Origin: Sinorhizobium kostiense
GTDB taxonomy: Bacteria; Pseudomonadota; Alphaproteobacteria; Rhizobiales; Rhizobiaceae
Length of the DNA: 64,000 bases
Direction: 5' to 3'
NCBI RefSeq assembly: GCF_017874595.1
Contig: NZ_JAGILA010000002.1
Span: forward strand, 558,001-622,000
Part shown: positions 9,099 to 19,055 of the stretch, piece after piece
Numbering within the stretch: the first letter of the stretch is position 1
How the letters are laid out: every line of letters starts with the position of its first letter
Notes under the pieces: model-generated
What the model was told of the DNA's origin: nothing
The model's database searches: none
What the model saw: the letters and a program-made list of their open reading frames with translations, nothing else
Position numbers and translations under genes: made by a program

Positions 9099-9704
9099 TC
9101 AAAGTTTATTCTGATCAACTTCGCCCTTCGCCTTCACCTCTGCGACCGGCTTTGAAGGCTCTCGCGGATAGAAGGTGTAGGACAGTGTCAAAGTCTTGAT
9201 ATCTCTCGTCTCGACCGGCTTGACGATCTCCGGATCGACGAAGAAGACGACGGGCATCTCCATTTCCTCGCCCGGTTGAAGAGTCGTCTCGGTGAAGCAG
9301 AAGCATTCGAGCTTATTGAAGTAGGCTCCCGCCTCCATCGGCGTCACATTGAAGGTCGCCTGTCCGGTTGACGGCTTCGACGAAATGTTCTTCGCCCGGT
9401 ACATGACCTGGACCGTCTCGCCGATCCGGAGGTCGACTTCGCGCTGGACCGGCTTGAACTCCCATGGCAGCCCGGCTGCGGTATTCGCGTCGAAGGTCAC
9501 CCTGATCTTCTGGTCGAGGATCACGTCGGAAGCCTGCTCGACCCGCTGCGTCGTGCCGTTATAGCCCGTCACCCGGCAGAACATGTCGTAAAGCGGTACG
9601 GCAGCATAGGCCATTCCGAGCATGCCTGCCGCGAAAGCGAGGCAGGCACCGACGACGACGCCGTTGCCGCGCTTCTTTCGGGAGCTTTGCGGGGCCACAG
9701 TCAT
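9099..9704 (-). CDS. ctaG: Cytochrome c oxidase assembly protein CtaG/Cox11
   Basis: A 201-residue copper chaperone that delivers Cu(I) to the CuB site of subunit I. It has one N-terminal transmembrane helix (about residues 17-38) and a periplasmic beta domain. The copper motif is KLECFCFTE, with the CFCF pair. [15 protein letters not shown] after the helix and [10 protein letters not shown] further on are also family signatures. The chosen ATG has GAAGGGA 6 bp upstream. A TTG five codons earlier is less likely because it sits inside that ribosome binding site. It lies 11 bp downstream of the CoxF-like gene. Confidence 0.96.
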   Translation of the reverse strand: MTVAPQSSRKKRGNGVVVGACLAFAAGMLGMAYAAVPLYDMFCRVTGYNGTTQRVEQASDVILDQKIRVTFDANTAAGLPWEFKPVQREVDLRIGETVQVMYRAKNISSKPSTGQATFNVTPMEAGAYFNKLECFCFTETTLQPGEEMEMPVVFFVDPEIVKPVETRDIKTLTLSYTFYPREPSKPVAEVKAKGEVDQNKL

Positions 9705-9715
9705 CGATCGTCCCT

Positions 9716-9856
9716 TCAATGCACCGTGCCGCCGCCGAACTTGATCAGCGTGACGACGTAGAAAAGAGCCACAAGCCCTGCCAGCACCACGCCAAGCGCG
9801 ATGTTGCGCCCACGGCGGGACTTCTTCTGGGCTTCACTGAGTTCAACGGTTTCCAT
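9716..9856 (-). CDS. CoxF-like 46-aa single-span membrane protein in the oxidase operon
   Basis: A short gene of 46 codons plus stop. The product starts [18 protein letters not shown], then has one hydrophobic helix (about residues 19-38, [20 protein letters not shown]) and a short KFGGGTVH tail. The layout is a charged cytosolic N-terminus, a basic patch and one membrane span. Its ATG overlaps the ctaB stop codon by one base (TGATG), a classical coupling arrangement, and ctaG begins 11 bp further on. Small proteins in this exact position between ctaB and ctaG are annotated CoxF in other alphaproteobacteria. I assign it by position and topology, not by a catalytic motif. Its role in oxidase assembly or stability is inferred. 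Confidence 0.85.
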   Translation of the reverse strand: METVELSEAQKKSRRGRNIALGVVLAGLVALFYVVTLIKFGGGTVH

Positions 9857-10812
9857 CAGACGACACCTCCGGAACCGAACCACATGCGGACGATCATGTG
9901 ATCGACCAACAGGGCCGAGAAAATCGCGAAGAGATAGGCAATCGAGAAGGCGAAGAGCTTCTTGGCCGGGACCATCCGCTCGTCGTTCTCCGGCATGCGC
10001 AGCACCCCAAGCGAATACCAGAGGAACCCGAGACCCATCGCCGTGGCAAAGGCCCCATAGCCGAGACTGGCAAAGCCGAGCAAGGTGGGACAGATACCGC
10101 TCAGCGCCGTCAGCAAGGCGTAGATGACGATCTGTGTCTTCGTCGTCGCCTCGCCGCAGACGTTCGGCATCATCGGCACGCCGACAGCGCCGTAGTCACG
10201 CATCTTGAAGAGCGCCAGGGCCCAGAAATGCGCCGGCGTCCAGAGAAAGATGATGAGAAACAGGACTATGCTTTCGATCGAGACACCACCGGTCACGCAG
10301 GCCCAGCCGATCATCGGGGGAAAGGCGCCGGCAGCGCCGCCGATGACGATGTTCTGGGGCGTAGAGCGCTTCAGCCACATGGTATAGATGACCACGTAGA
10401 AGAAGATCGTGAAAGCGAGCAATCCGGCTGCGAGCCAGCTCACGGCGAGACCGAGGATCGTCACGGAAAATGCCGAGAGCGTCAGGCCGAAGGCGAGCGC
10501 TTCCTGCGGCAGGATCTTCCCGGCGGGGATAGGCCGCTTGGAAGTCCGGCTCATGACCGCGTCGATGTCGGCGTCATACCACATGTTCAGCGCGCCGGAG
10601 GCACCGGCGCCGACAGCGATGCAGAGGATCGCAATGAAGCCGATGACGGGATTGATTTGTCCTGGCGCAAGGACGAGGCCGACAAAGGCCGTAAAGATAA
10701 CCAGCGACATGACGCGCGGCTTCAACAGCTCGAAATAATCGCGCGCATAGGCTTCGGACAGGCGCGGCGCGCGTTCCATGCCGAGTGCTTCGCGATTGTT
10801 TGTGAGCGCCAT
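9856..10812 (-). CDS. ctaB: Protoheme IX farnesyltransferase (heme O synthase, Cox10)
   Basis: A 318-residue UbiA-superfamily membrane enzyme that adds a farnesyl group to heme b to make heme O, the precursor of heme a in the aa3 oxidase. The prenyl-diphosphate-binding Asp-rich loop is [20 protein letters not shown], with further signatures [29 protein letters not shown] and the [11 protein letters not shown] loop. The start [11 protein letters not shown] is chosen because the open frame upstream reads into the ctaD-ctaB spacer without family similarity. It follows ctaD by about 100 bp and is coupled to the CoxF-like gene at its end. Confidence 0.97.
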   Translation of the reverse strand: MALTNNREALGMERAPRLSEAYARDYFELLKPRVMSLVIFTAFVGLVLAPGQINPVIGFIAILCIAVGAGASGALNMWYDADIDAVMSRTSKRPIPAGKILPQEALAFGLTLSAFSVTILGLAVSWLAAGLLAFTIFFYVVIYTMWLKRSTPQNIVIGGAAGAFPPMIGWACVTGGVSIESIVLFLIIFLWTPAHFWALALFKMRDYGAVGVPMMPNVCGEATTKTQIVIYALLTALSGICPTLLGFASLGYGAFATAMGLGFLWYSLGVLRMPENDERMVPAKKLFAFSIAYLFAIFSALLVDHMIVRMWFGSGGVV

Positions 10813-10872
10813 GTCTCGTTCCTGGTTTCGTTGCGGTCGGAAAGACCGCATCCTGCCGGTTAGCCGGCGGTG

Positions 10873-10901
10873 AGAAGCCGCCGAAAAGACCGGCGGCTTC
10901 T
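10873..10901. other. Perfect 11-bp hairpin in the ctaD-ctaB spacer
   Basis: AGAAGCCGCCG and CGGCGGCTTCT form a perfect 11-bp stem with a 7-base loop, in the only sizeable gap inside the oxidase operon. No U run follows on either strand, so it is not a standard terminator. It may be an mRNA processing or stability element that protects the ctaD message and lowers ctaB output, but that is inference. Confidence 0.6.
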
Positions 10902-10913
10902 GTTCGTTGGCCG

Positions 10914-12605
<1,692 letters not shown>

Positions 12606-12622
12606 TCAAGCTCCCCTTCCGA

Positions 12623-13507
12623 TTACTGTGCGGCGTTTGCGGCGACGTCAACGGTCTTTGCCGCGCCGTCGATTGACGCCATGAGCGCCCTGTTCGCTTC
12701 GCCGAGATTGGTTGCCGCGGCGGCGAGCCAGGCATCGTATTTCTCCTGCGAGACTACGCGAACGGCGATCGGCATATAGGCGTGATCCTTGCCGCAGAGC
12801 TCGGAACACTGGCCGTAATAGAGGCCTTCGCGATCAGCCTTGAACCAGGTTTCGTTAAGACGGCCAGGAACGGCGTCGATCTTCACGCCGAAGGCCGGCA
12901 TGGCAAAGGCGTGGATCACGTCTGCAGCCGTGACCAGAAGGCGGACGGTCTTGCCAACCGGAACGACGACTTCGTTGTCGACGGCGAGGAGACGCGGATA
13001 AGCCCCCTTGTCTTCCTTGCCGAGGCTCGCACGATCCTCTTCCTTCAGGAGAAGGCTGTCGAAGGACAGCGGGTTTTCGCCGATCTCATATTCGTAGGAC
13101 CAGTACCACTGGTTGCCCGTGGCCTTGACCGTCAGATCCGGATTTTCCGGCGGCGTCAGCTGTGCCGTCAGAAGCTGGAAGGAGGGCACGGCGAGAAACA
13201 GAAGGATAATTACCGGGCCGACGGTCCAAATGACCTCGATGAGGGTATTGTGGCTTGTCCTTGAGGGAACCGGATTGGCGCCCTCGCGGAACTTGACCAC
13301 GACGACGATCAAGAGCAGGAGGACCAGGAGCGTGATCGGAACGATGAACCAAAGGGTATATTGCTCAAACCACGCAATGTTCTCCATGATGCCGGTTGCG
13401 GCCGGCTGCAGACTCGTCTGCCAGTCGACAGGCTTGTCGGCAAAGGCGCTCGAAGCAAAAAGCAGACAGGCAAGCGCTGCCAGAACTGCGTAGGCCTTGT
13501 TCTTCAC
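12623..13507 (-). CDS. ctaC: Cytochrome c oxidase subunit II with CuA site
   Basis: A 294-residue subunit that receives electrons from cytochrome c. The start is GTG (VKNKAYAVLAALACLLFASS), with GGGGAG upstream, and it gives a normal signal peptide ending at AFA before DKPVDWQ. The open frame runs further upstream, but that stretch has no signal-like or conserved sequence. Two transmembrane helices follow (about residues 45-65 and 88-108). The CuA-binding loop is GQCSELCGKDHAYMP near residue 240, with the remote His in VIHAFAMPAFGVK. The aromatic patch QWYWSYEYE is the cytochrome c electron entry point. It is the first gene of the oxidase operon; the promoter must lie in the approximately 400-bp gap before the IalB gene. 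Confidence 0.96.
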   Translation of the reverse strand: MKNKAYAVLAALACLLFASSAFADKPVDWQTSLQPAATGIMENIAWFEQYTLWFIVPITLLVLLLLIVVVVKFREGANPVPSRTSHNTLIEVIWTVGPVIILLFLAVPSFQLLTAQLTPPENPDLTVKATGNQWYWSYEYEIGENPLSFDSLLLKEEDRASLGKEDKGAYPRLLAVDNEVVVPVGKTVRLLVTAADVIHAFAMPAFGVKIDAVPGRLNETWFKADREGLYYGQCSELCGKDHAYMPIAVRVVSQEKYDAWLAAAATNLGEANRALMASIDGAAKTVDVAANAAQ

Positions 13508-13904
13508 AATTACGTCTCCCCAATGCGCTTGATCAGGATCAAACCCGGAACGCAGAATCCCTGCGATACTGCAGCGCTTCAAACCACAGTTTGGTGAGCG
13601 CCGCAACATCTGACCGGTAGACCCCATGCGGCATTTTTGCGCAAAGCGGGGTTTTTTCTTACAGGCGGGCTCATGCTGCACGCGGAAGCTTTCGAGCCCT
13701 GCGCCCTCACTGCCGGTGCGCCCGATCCCGCTTTGCCGGAGACGGCAGCCGAAAGTCGCCTGAAAATTAAGCGCCGACCTCCCTCTTCGCAGGAGGTGGA
13801 GCCCAATTTCGGCCATATGGCACTGGAATGTAAGTGCCCAGGGCTTTTCATTTGCGCCTCTGCGCTCAAGAATAGCCCGATTGATTCGACGTTTTGAGGT
13901 TTAC
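13508..13904. other. Divergent intergenic region between ctaC and the IalB-like gene
   Basis: About 400 bp that must contain the promoters of the oxidase operon (minus) and of the IalB-like gene (plus). Open frames cross it on both strands, but none has a convincing ribosome binding site plus conserved sequence. I find no clear hairpin, repeat or operator. Confidence 0.6.
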
Positions 13905-14435
13905 ATGGGCCTGTCCCTTTTCTCACGGCTGCCCGTCCTGGCCGTTCTCGGAATTGGCGCCTTCGCCTTCCCCACAGCAAGCATGGCCCAGCAGTCCGGC
14001 GGAGCGCCGGGAACGGTGAAGTCGAACCACGGCGCCTGGTCGATCGTCTGCGACAAACCGGCCGGCGCATCGACCGAGCAATGCGCGCTGATGCAGAACG
14101 TGATCGCCGAGGATCGCCCTGAGGTCGGGCTTTCCGTAGTCGTGCTCAAGACGGCGGATCGAAAAGCGAAGATCCTGCGGGTGCTTGCGCCACTCGGCGT
14201 GCTTCTGCCGAACGGCCTCGGGCTCAATGTCGACGGCAAAGACATCGGCCGCGCCTATTTCGTGCGCTGTTTCACCGACGGCTGCTATGCCGAAGTCGTG
14301 CTCGAGGACGAACTCTTGAAGACCTTCCGTGCCGGCGCGACGGCAACCTTCATCGTCTTCCAGTCACCGGAGGAAGGCATCGGTATTCCGGTCGACCTCA
14401 AGGGCTTCGGCGAGGGCTATGACGCGCTGCCGTGA
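13905..14435 (+). CDS. Invasion-associated locus B (IalB) family exported protein
   Basis: A 176-residue protein beginning MGLSLFSRLPVLAVLGIGAF with a signal peptide cleaved near SMAQQ. A GAGGT ribosome binding site sits 5 bp before the ATG, which decides the start over one eight codons earlier. The mature part has the IalB features: HGAWSIVCDKP, CALMQN, a central KILRVLAPLGVLLPNGLGL, YFVRCFTDGCYAEVVL with paired cysteines, and FQSPEEGIGIPVDLKGF at the end. IalB proteins were named in Bartonella for erythrocyte invasion, but in free-living rhizobia the role is unknown and probably envelope-related. A terminator follows. It is divergent from ctaC. Confidence 0.88.
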   Translation: MGLSLFSRLPVLAVLGIGAFAFPTASMAQQSGGAPGTVKSNHGAWSIVCDKPAGASTEQCALMQNVIAEDRPEVGLSVVVLKTADRKAKILRVLAPLGVLLPNGLGLNVDGKDIGRAYFVRCFTDGCYAEVVLEDELLKTFRAGATATFIVFQSPEEGIGIPVDLKGFGEGYDALP

Positions 14436-14455
14436 TCGATGACAGTCGGTTTCAG

Positions 14456-14491
14456 AAAGCCGCGCTCCGTCTCGGATGCGCGGCTTTTTTT
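14456..14491 (+). terminator. Rho-independent terminator after the IalB-like gene
   Basis: AAGCCGCGC pairs with GCGCGGCTT around a 12-base loop, and the stem runs into a tract of T (14484-14491). It lies 20 bp past the stop codon. Confidence 0.85.
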
Positions 14492-14530
14492 CATGCCAGG
14501 CTCAAGCAGAGGGCTGTGTTGCTCTTTTCT

Positions 14531-15631
14531 TCAGAGGATCTCGGTCGCGGCAATGTCGATGCCGAAGCCTTCGAGGCCGACATAGTGACGCTCGCGCGAT
14601 GAGATGAGCCGGATGGAGGTGATGCCGAGATCCTTAAGGATCTGGGCGCCGAGGCCGATTTCCAGCCATTCGCTCTCGCGTGCCTGCGCCTCAAGATGGG
14701 CTTCGCCCTCGTGCTTGCCCTTGCGCGCCGTCTGCGAAACACCGACGCCGACGGAACCTTCGCGCAAGTAGACGATCACGCCCCTGCCCTCCGCGGCGAT
14801 GCGCCTCATGATCTCATCGATCTGGCGGTCGCTGCCGAAGACGTCGGACCCGACATTTTCCAGATGGAGGCGGACCGGAATGTCGACGCCATCGCGGATG
14901 TCGCCGAAGACGACGGCCAAATGCTGCATCGGATCCCAGGGTAGCGAATAGGCGTGGCCCTTCGCCTTGCCATAGGGCGTCTCGATGTCAAAGCAATTGC
15001 CTTTTTCGATCAGCGTTTCCTTGCGCTGCCGATAGGCGATGAGATCGGCGACGGAGACCTGCTTGAGCCCGTGCGTCTCGGCAAACGCCTCCACCTGCGG
15101 ACCACGCATCACCGTGCCGTCGTCATTGACGAGTTCGCAGATGACGCCGACCGGCGGCAGGCTGGCAAGCCGGCAGAGATCGACTGCCGCCTCCGTATGG
15201 CCGGAACGCATGAGCACGCCGCCTTCGCGCGCCACCAAAGGGAAGATGTGGCCGGGCCGCACGAAATCGCTCGGCCCGACATTCGGATTGGCGAGGTTCC
15301 TGACCGTGAGCGTCCGATCGTCGGCGGAAATGCCGGTCGTGGTTCCATGCTTGAAATCGACGGAAACCGTAAAGGCGGTCGTATGGGCTGAGTCGTTCTC
15401 CGCCACCATCGCATTCAGATTGAGGCGTTTTGCCTCGTCCCGCGGCATGGGGGTGCAGACGATGCCCGAAGTATGGCGGACGATGAAGGCCATCTTTTCC
15501 GGCGTGCAATGCACGGCCGCGACGATCAGATCGCCTTCGTTCTCGCGGCCGCCGTCGTCGGTGACGACGACGATCTCGCCGGCCTCGAAGGCGCGGATGG
15601 CGTCGACGACACGCTTCTGGTCATAGGACAT
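14531..15631 (-). CDS. ribB: 3,4-dihydroxy-2-butanone-4-phosphate synthase with degenerate GTP cyclohydrolase II domain (RibBA-like)
   Basis: A 366-residue riboflavin-pathway protein. The N-terminal DHBP synthase part is intact: DDGGRENEGDLIVAA at about residues 25-39, SVDFKHGTTTGISADDR, RPGHIFPLVA and GHTEAAVDLCRLA. The C-terminal part has the GTP cyclohydrolase II fold, but the zinc site is gone: where active enzymes read HSEC..GD.FGS.RCDC, this one reads HLENVGSDVFGSDRQ near residue 255. It therefore probably makes only DHBP from ribulose 5-phosphate, and a separate RibA is needed (inference). The start MSYDQKRVV has a purine-rich GGAGAGAAG upstream. It follows aroC by 20 bp in a two-gene operon. 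Confidence 0.92.
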   Translation of the reverse strand: MSYDQKRVVDAIRAFEAGEIVVVTDDGGRENEGDLIVAAVHCTPEKMAFIVRHTSGIVCTPMPRDEAKRLNLNAMVAENDSAHTTAFTVSVDFKHGTTTGISADDRTLTVRNLANPNVGPSDFVRPGHIFPLVAREGGVLMRSGHTEAAVDLCRLASLPPVGVICELVNDDGTVMRGPQVEAFAETHGLKQVSVADLIAYRQRKETLIEKGNCFDIETPYGKAKGHAYSLPWDPMQHLAVVFGDIRDGVDIPVRLHLENVGSDVFGSDRQIDEIMRRIAAEGRGVIVYLREGSVGVGVSQTARKGKHEGEAHLEAQARESEWLEIGLGAQILKDLGITSIRLISSRERHYVGLEGFGIDIAATEIL

Positions 15632-15651
15632 CTTTTTCTTCTCTCCCCAGA

Positions 15652-16749
15652 TTACTTCAGTCGGCCCGTCTGGCCCCGGTCGCGCAAGTAGTGATCGGCG
15701 ACCGTGCAAGCAAGCATGGCCTCGCCGATCGGCACGGCCCGGATCCCGACGCAGGGGTCGTGGCGGCCTTTGGTGCGCACATCGACCTCGTTGCCGTCAC
15801 TGTCGATCGAGCGGCGCTCGGTCAGGATGGAAGAGGTAGGCTTGATCGCGAAGCGGGCGACGATCGGCTGACCGGTCGAAATGCCACCGAGAATGCCGCC
15901 GGCACTGTTGGAGAGGAAAACCGGTTCGCCCGCGGGGCCGATGCGCATCTCGTCGGCGTTCTCCTCGCCGCTGATCTCGGCCGCGGCGAAGCCATTGCCG
16001 ATCTCCACGCCCTTGACCGCATTGATCGACATCAGGTTCGAGGCGATGTCCTGGTCAAGCTTGCCGTAGATCGGCGCACCGATGCCGGCGGGCACACCCT
16101 CGGCGACCACCTCGACGACTGCGCCGATAGACGAGCCGGCCTTGCGGATGCCATCGAGATAATCCTCCCAGACCGGAACGATCGCCGGGTCCGGAGAGAA
16201 GAATGGGTTGTTGTTCACTTCCGCCCAATCCCAATTGGCGCGGTTGATCTTGTGCTTGCCGATCTGGACGAGCGCGCCGCGCACGAGAACGCCCGGCACG
16301 ACCTTGCGGGCAATGGCGCCGGCCGCGACGCGCGCGGCGGTCTCGCGCGCCGAGGAGCGACCGCCGCCGCGATAGTCGCGAATGCCGTATTTCACGTCAT
16401 AGGTATAGTCGGCATGGCCGGGGCGGTACCGTTTGGCGATTTCGGAATAATCCTTGGAGCGCTGGTCGGTGTTCTCGATCAACATCGAAATAGGGGTGCC
16501 GGTGGAGACCATTGTCTCGCCGTCAGCCTCGAGCATGACACCGGACAGCACCTTGACGAGATCGTCCTCGCGGCGCTGGGTCACGAAGCGTGATTGCCCG
16601 GGCTTGCGCTTGTCGAGCCAGGCCTGAATTTCGGCGAGCGTGAAACGAAGGCCGGGCGGGCAGCCGTCCACGACGCAGCCAAGCGCCGGACCATGGCTTT
16701 CGCCCCAGGTGGTGACTCGGAAGAGATGACCGAAGCTATTGTGCGACAT
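15652..16749 (-). CDS. aroC: Chorismate synthase
   Basis: A 365-residue FMN-dependent enzyme converting EPSP to chorismate at the end of the shikimate pathway. The family signatures are present: [19 protein letters not shown] near residue 17, [20 protein letters not shown] around 80-100 and [19 protein letters not shown] near 128, plus the C-terminal [17 protein letters not shown]. Its length is that of the bacterial family. The ATG gives the conserved N-terminus [20 protein letters not shown]. The stop codon is 20 bp from the ribB start, indicating cotranscription. Confidence 0.97.
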   Translation of the reverse strand: MSHNSFGHLFRVTTWGESHGPALGCVVDGCPPGLRFTLAEIQAWLDKRKPGQSRFVTQRREDDLVKVLSGVMLEADGETMVSTGTPISMLIENTDQRSKDYSEIAKRYRPGHADYTYDVKYGIRDYRGGGRSSARETAARVAAGAIARKVVPGVLVRGALVQIGKHKINRANWDWAEVNNNPFFSPDPAIVPVWEDYLDGIRKAGSSIGAVVEVVAEGVPAGIGAPIYGKLDQDIASNLMSINAVKGVEIGNGFAAAEISGEENADEMRIGPAGEPVFLSNSAGGILGGISTGQPIVARFAIKPTSSILTERRSIDSDGNEVDVRTKGRHDPCVGIRAVPIGEAMLACTVADHYLRDRGQTGRLK

Positions 16750-17093
16750 GACGGCTACCGATGTTGAGCCGGCGCGGGATCTGGGAGAGTTCGCACTCTC
16801 ATCCCCGCCGGAGACCGCGCGAAACGCGCGCCCTCTCTTACTGCATGATTTTCAGAATCGGAACCGATTTTGAGATTGAAATCGACCCACGCTTCAAGCG
16901 GCAGCCGCATTTCCGGCAGTTTGCTTGATGGCAGATGCGTTCACCATTTGGTTCGCTTGAATTTCACCGCAGCCGCATTCACTCTCCGCCACCAGCCATG
17001 TGCAAGGCGCTGGACAGAGGCAACTTTTGCCACAATCGAGGACCAAAGGTGATTACAGGAACGATTGCAGAATTATCGAAGAAGGTAGCTAGG
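16750..17093. other. Intergenic region between aroC and the DUF1344 gene
   Basis: About 340 bp with divergent genes on both sides, so promoters for both are expected here. It contains a GCGCGAAACGCGC mini-hairpin and a rhizobial repeat fragment (listed separately). No coding signal beyond a short unconserved frame. Confidence 0.6.
16841..16871. repeat. Rhizobial dispersed palindromic repeat, fragment (RIME-like)
   Basis: The stretch CTGCATGATTTTCAGAATCGG followed by AACCGATTTT contains the AATCGGAACCGATT core that recurs at 58.1 kb and, with changes, at 43.6 kb. The position is intergenic and the element is incomplete, lacking the second palindrome. The family name is by resemblance to RIME-type elements. 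Confidence 0.55.
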
Positions 17094-17354
17094 ATGCGTT
17101 TCGTCATCGCCGCGCTCATGGCCGCAGCAGGCTTGCTCTCGCCGCTCTCCGCCGAGGCCGAAAGTGGCGACGTCGAGGCCGTGATCACCAAGATCGATAC
17201 GGAGCATCTGAGTCTTTCGCTCGACGACGGCCAGAGCTATCAGGCGCCTGAGGAGTTCAATTTCGAGGGCCTGAAAGCCGGGGTCAAGGTCGTCGTCTTC
17301 TACACCGAGGTCGACGGCAAGCGCGTCATCAATGACCTCGAGGTCGTGCAATAG
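17094..17354 (+). CDS. DUF1344 family small exported protein
   Basis: An 86-residue protein with a signal peptide (MRFVIAALMAAAGLLSPLSAEA, about 22 residues). The mature domain is about 63 residues: GDVEAVITKIDTEHLSLSLD, YQAPEEFNFEGLKAGVKV and the ending VINDLEVVQ. The family is short, periplasmic and of unknown function, and is typical of Rhizobiales. The start follows a GAAGG/TAGG purine stretch. An open frame continues upstream without signal features. It is convergent with the histidine phosphatase gene. Confidence 0.85.
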   Translation: MRFVIAALMAAAGLLSPLSAEAESGDVEAVITKIDTEHLSLSLDDGQSYQAPEEFNFEGLKAGVKVVVFYTEVDGKRVINDLEVVQ

Positions 17355-17393
17355 GCTTCCAGTGAAGCGGACCTGCACGGTGCCGCGCGTCGC

Positions 17394-17978
17394 TCAAAGC
17401 CAGCCGATGGAGCCGTCGACGACCTTTAGAATGCGGTCCTGTGGGATTGCCGCCGCAGCCGCCTCGTCGGGCTCCATCTCTCCGAGAAGCTTGAACAAGG
17501 CCCGGATGACGCCGCCGTGGCTCACGCAGATGGTGGGTTTGCTGACGTCCTTCAGCCAGGCCCCGACGCGCCAGGAAAGGATTTCATAACTCTCCGCGTC
17601 CGCACCGGGCGGGATGAAGTCCCATTTGGCCAGTCGCCGCGCGGCGATCCGCTCCGGGGCCTGGCGCTTCAGTTCCGGCAGCGTGAACCCCTCCCAGGAA
17701 CCGAAAGAGACCTCCTTCAGCCGTTCGTCGACGCGATATTCGAGCGGATCAAGGTCCATCGCCCGCCGCAGGCGCTCCATCGTCTCACGCGTCCGACCGA
17801 GAGGGCTGCTGACAAAATCGAAGGCGGAGGCATCCCGCCCGAGCATCCTGGCCAAAGTGGCGCCGTTCTCGGTCGCCTGTCGGCGACCGGTCTCATTGAG
17901 GGGAATGTCCTTTTGCCCCTGCAGCCGGCTCTCGGCATTCCAGTCGGTTTGGCCGTGGCGAACCATGTAGATGAGCAC
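17394..17978 (-). CDS. Histidine phosphatase superfamily (phosphoglycerate-mutase-like) protein
   Basis: A 194-residue protein starting at GTG (MLIYMVRHGQTDWNAESRLQ) with GGAG 8 bp upstream. An earlier GTG six codons upstream has no ribosome binding site. The phosphohistidine motif is VRHGQTDWN near residue 7. Supporting active-site residues are in SSPLGRTRETME, DERLKEVSFGSWEG (the proton-donor Glu) and CVSHGGVIRAL (second His). The substrate cannot be told from sequence; cofactor-dependent PGM, cobalamin-pathway phosphatase (CobC type) and general phosphatase are all possible. It is 60 bp downstream of fabI on the same strand. Confidence 0.9.
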   Translation of the reverse strand: MLIYMVRHGQTDWNAESRLQGQKDIPLNETGRRQATENGATLARMLGRDASAFDFVSSPLGRTRETMERLRRAMDLDPLEYRVDERLKEVSFGSWEGFTLPELKRQAPERIAARRLAKWDFIPPGADAESYEILSWRVGAWLKDVSKPTICVSHGGVIRALFKLLGEMEPDEAAAAAIPQDRILKVVDGSIGWL

Positions 17979-18038
17979 AGCGTTCACTCCGGACACGATA
18001 TGCCGTCGCTCGGCGCCGGGCGCCTGTCGGGGGACGGA

Positions 18039-18857
18039 TCAGTCCTTCAGAACGGAGATGTCCGGCGCATCGACGGCCTTCATGCCAATCGTATGATAGC
18101 CGGAATCGACGTGGTGAACCTCGCCGGTGACGCCGCTCGAAAGGTCGGAGAGGAGATAGAGCGCCGAATTGCCGACCTCCTCGATCGAGACGGTGCGCTT
18201 CAGCGGTGCGTTGTACTCGTTCCACTTCAGGATGTAGCGGAAATCGCCGATGCCGGATGCGGCCAGCGTCTTGATCGGCCCGGCCGAAATGGCATTGACC
18301 CGAATGCCACGATTGCCGAGGTCGACCGCAAGATAGCGCACGCTCGCCTCAAGCGCCGCCTTGGCGACGCCCATGACGTTATAATGCGGCATTACCTTCT
18401 CTGCACCGTAATAGGTGAGCGTCAGCATCGAGCCGCCGTCATTCATGATACGCTCCGCGCGTGCAGCAACCGCGGTGAACGAGTAGACGGAAATGTCCAT
18501 CGTTCGGGCGAAATTGTCACGGCTCGTATCCAGGTAACGGCCGGTCAATTCGTCCTTGTCGGAGAAGGCGATGGCATGCACGACGAAATCGATCTTGCCC
18601 CACTTCTCCTCGAGGGCCGAGAACACGGCATCGACGGTGGACAGGTCGGTTACGTCGCAATGGCCAGCCATGAAGGCGCCGAGCTCCTGGGCCAAGGGCT
18701 CGACTCGCTTCTTCAGGGCATCGCCCTGCCACGTCAGCCCGATCTCAGCGCCGCCCTCCGACAAAGCCTTGGCAATGCCCCATGCGATCGAGCGATTGTT
18801 TGCGACGCCCATGATGACGCCGCGCTTGCCATTCATCAGACCCGATGCCTGAGCCAT
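18039..18857 (-). CDS. fabI: Enoyl-[acyl-carrier-protein] reductase (NADH), FabI type
   Basis: A 272-residue short-chain dehydrogenase that performs the last reduction of each fatty-acid elongation round. FabI-specific features are the GVANNRSIAWGIAKAL nucleotide motif (residues 17-32), the WQGDALKKRVEPLA region, the Tyr-x6-Lys catalytic pair in YNVMGVAKAALEASVRY and the GPIKTLAASGIGDFR substrate loop. The protein ends with a variable tail, as is common. A GGGGACATTCC sequence precedes the ATG. It is followed at 60 bp by the phosphatase gene and preceded by the J-domain gene about 200 bp upstream. Rhizobia often hold two fabI copies, and this could be either. Confidence 0.96.
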   Translation of the reverse strand: MAQASGLMNGKRGVIMGVANNRSIAWGIAKALSEGGAEIGLTWQGDALKKRVEPLAQELGAFMAGHCDVTDLSTVDAVFSALEEKWGKIDFVVHAIAFSDKDELTGRYLDTSRDNFARTMDISVYSFTAVAARAERIMNDGGSMLTLTYYGAEKVMPHYNVMGVAKAALEASVRYLAVDLGNRGIRVNAISAGPIKTLAASGIGDFRYILKWNEYNAPLKRTVSIEEVGNSALYLLSDLSSGVTGEVHHVDSGYHTIGMKAVDAPDISVLKD

Positions 18858-19055
18858 GGAATGTCCCCAATACTGTCTGCCGGCACCGGCCGAGCCGGCG
18901 CCTTGTTCCCGAACATCAATGACACCGCACCAGCAGTGTAAGATGCAGCAAATTGTCGAGCTTTGCCTATGGCATAGCAGCCACAGCCGTTCAAGCGCGG
19001 CGCGGATCAGGAACTGTTAGTCCCCGTAATATTGGTTCAGTTCGTCAGAAAAGCT

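Noticed and set aside
13508-13816. Upstream extension of ctaC by 103 codons
   Set aside because: A GTG with ribosome binding site directly before a proper signal peptide gives the normal subunit II; the extension has no conserved or hydrophobic character.
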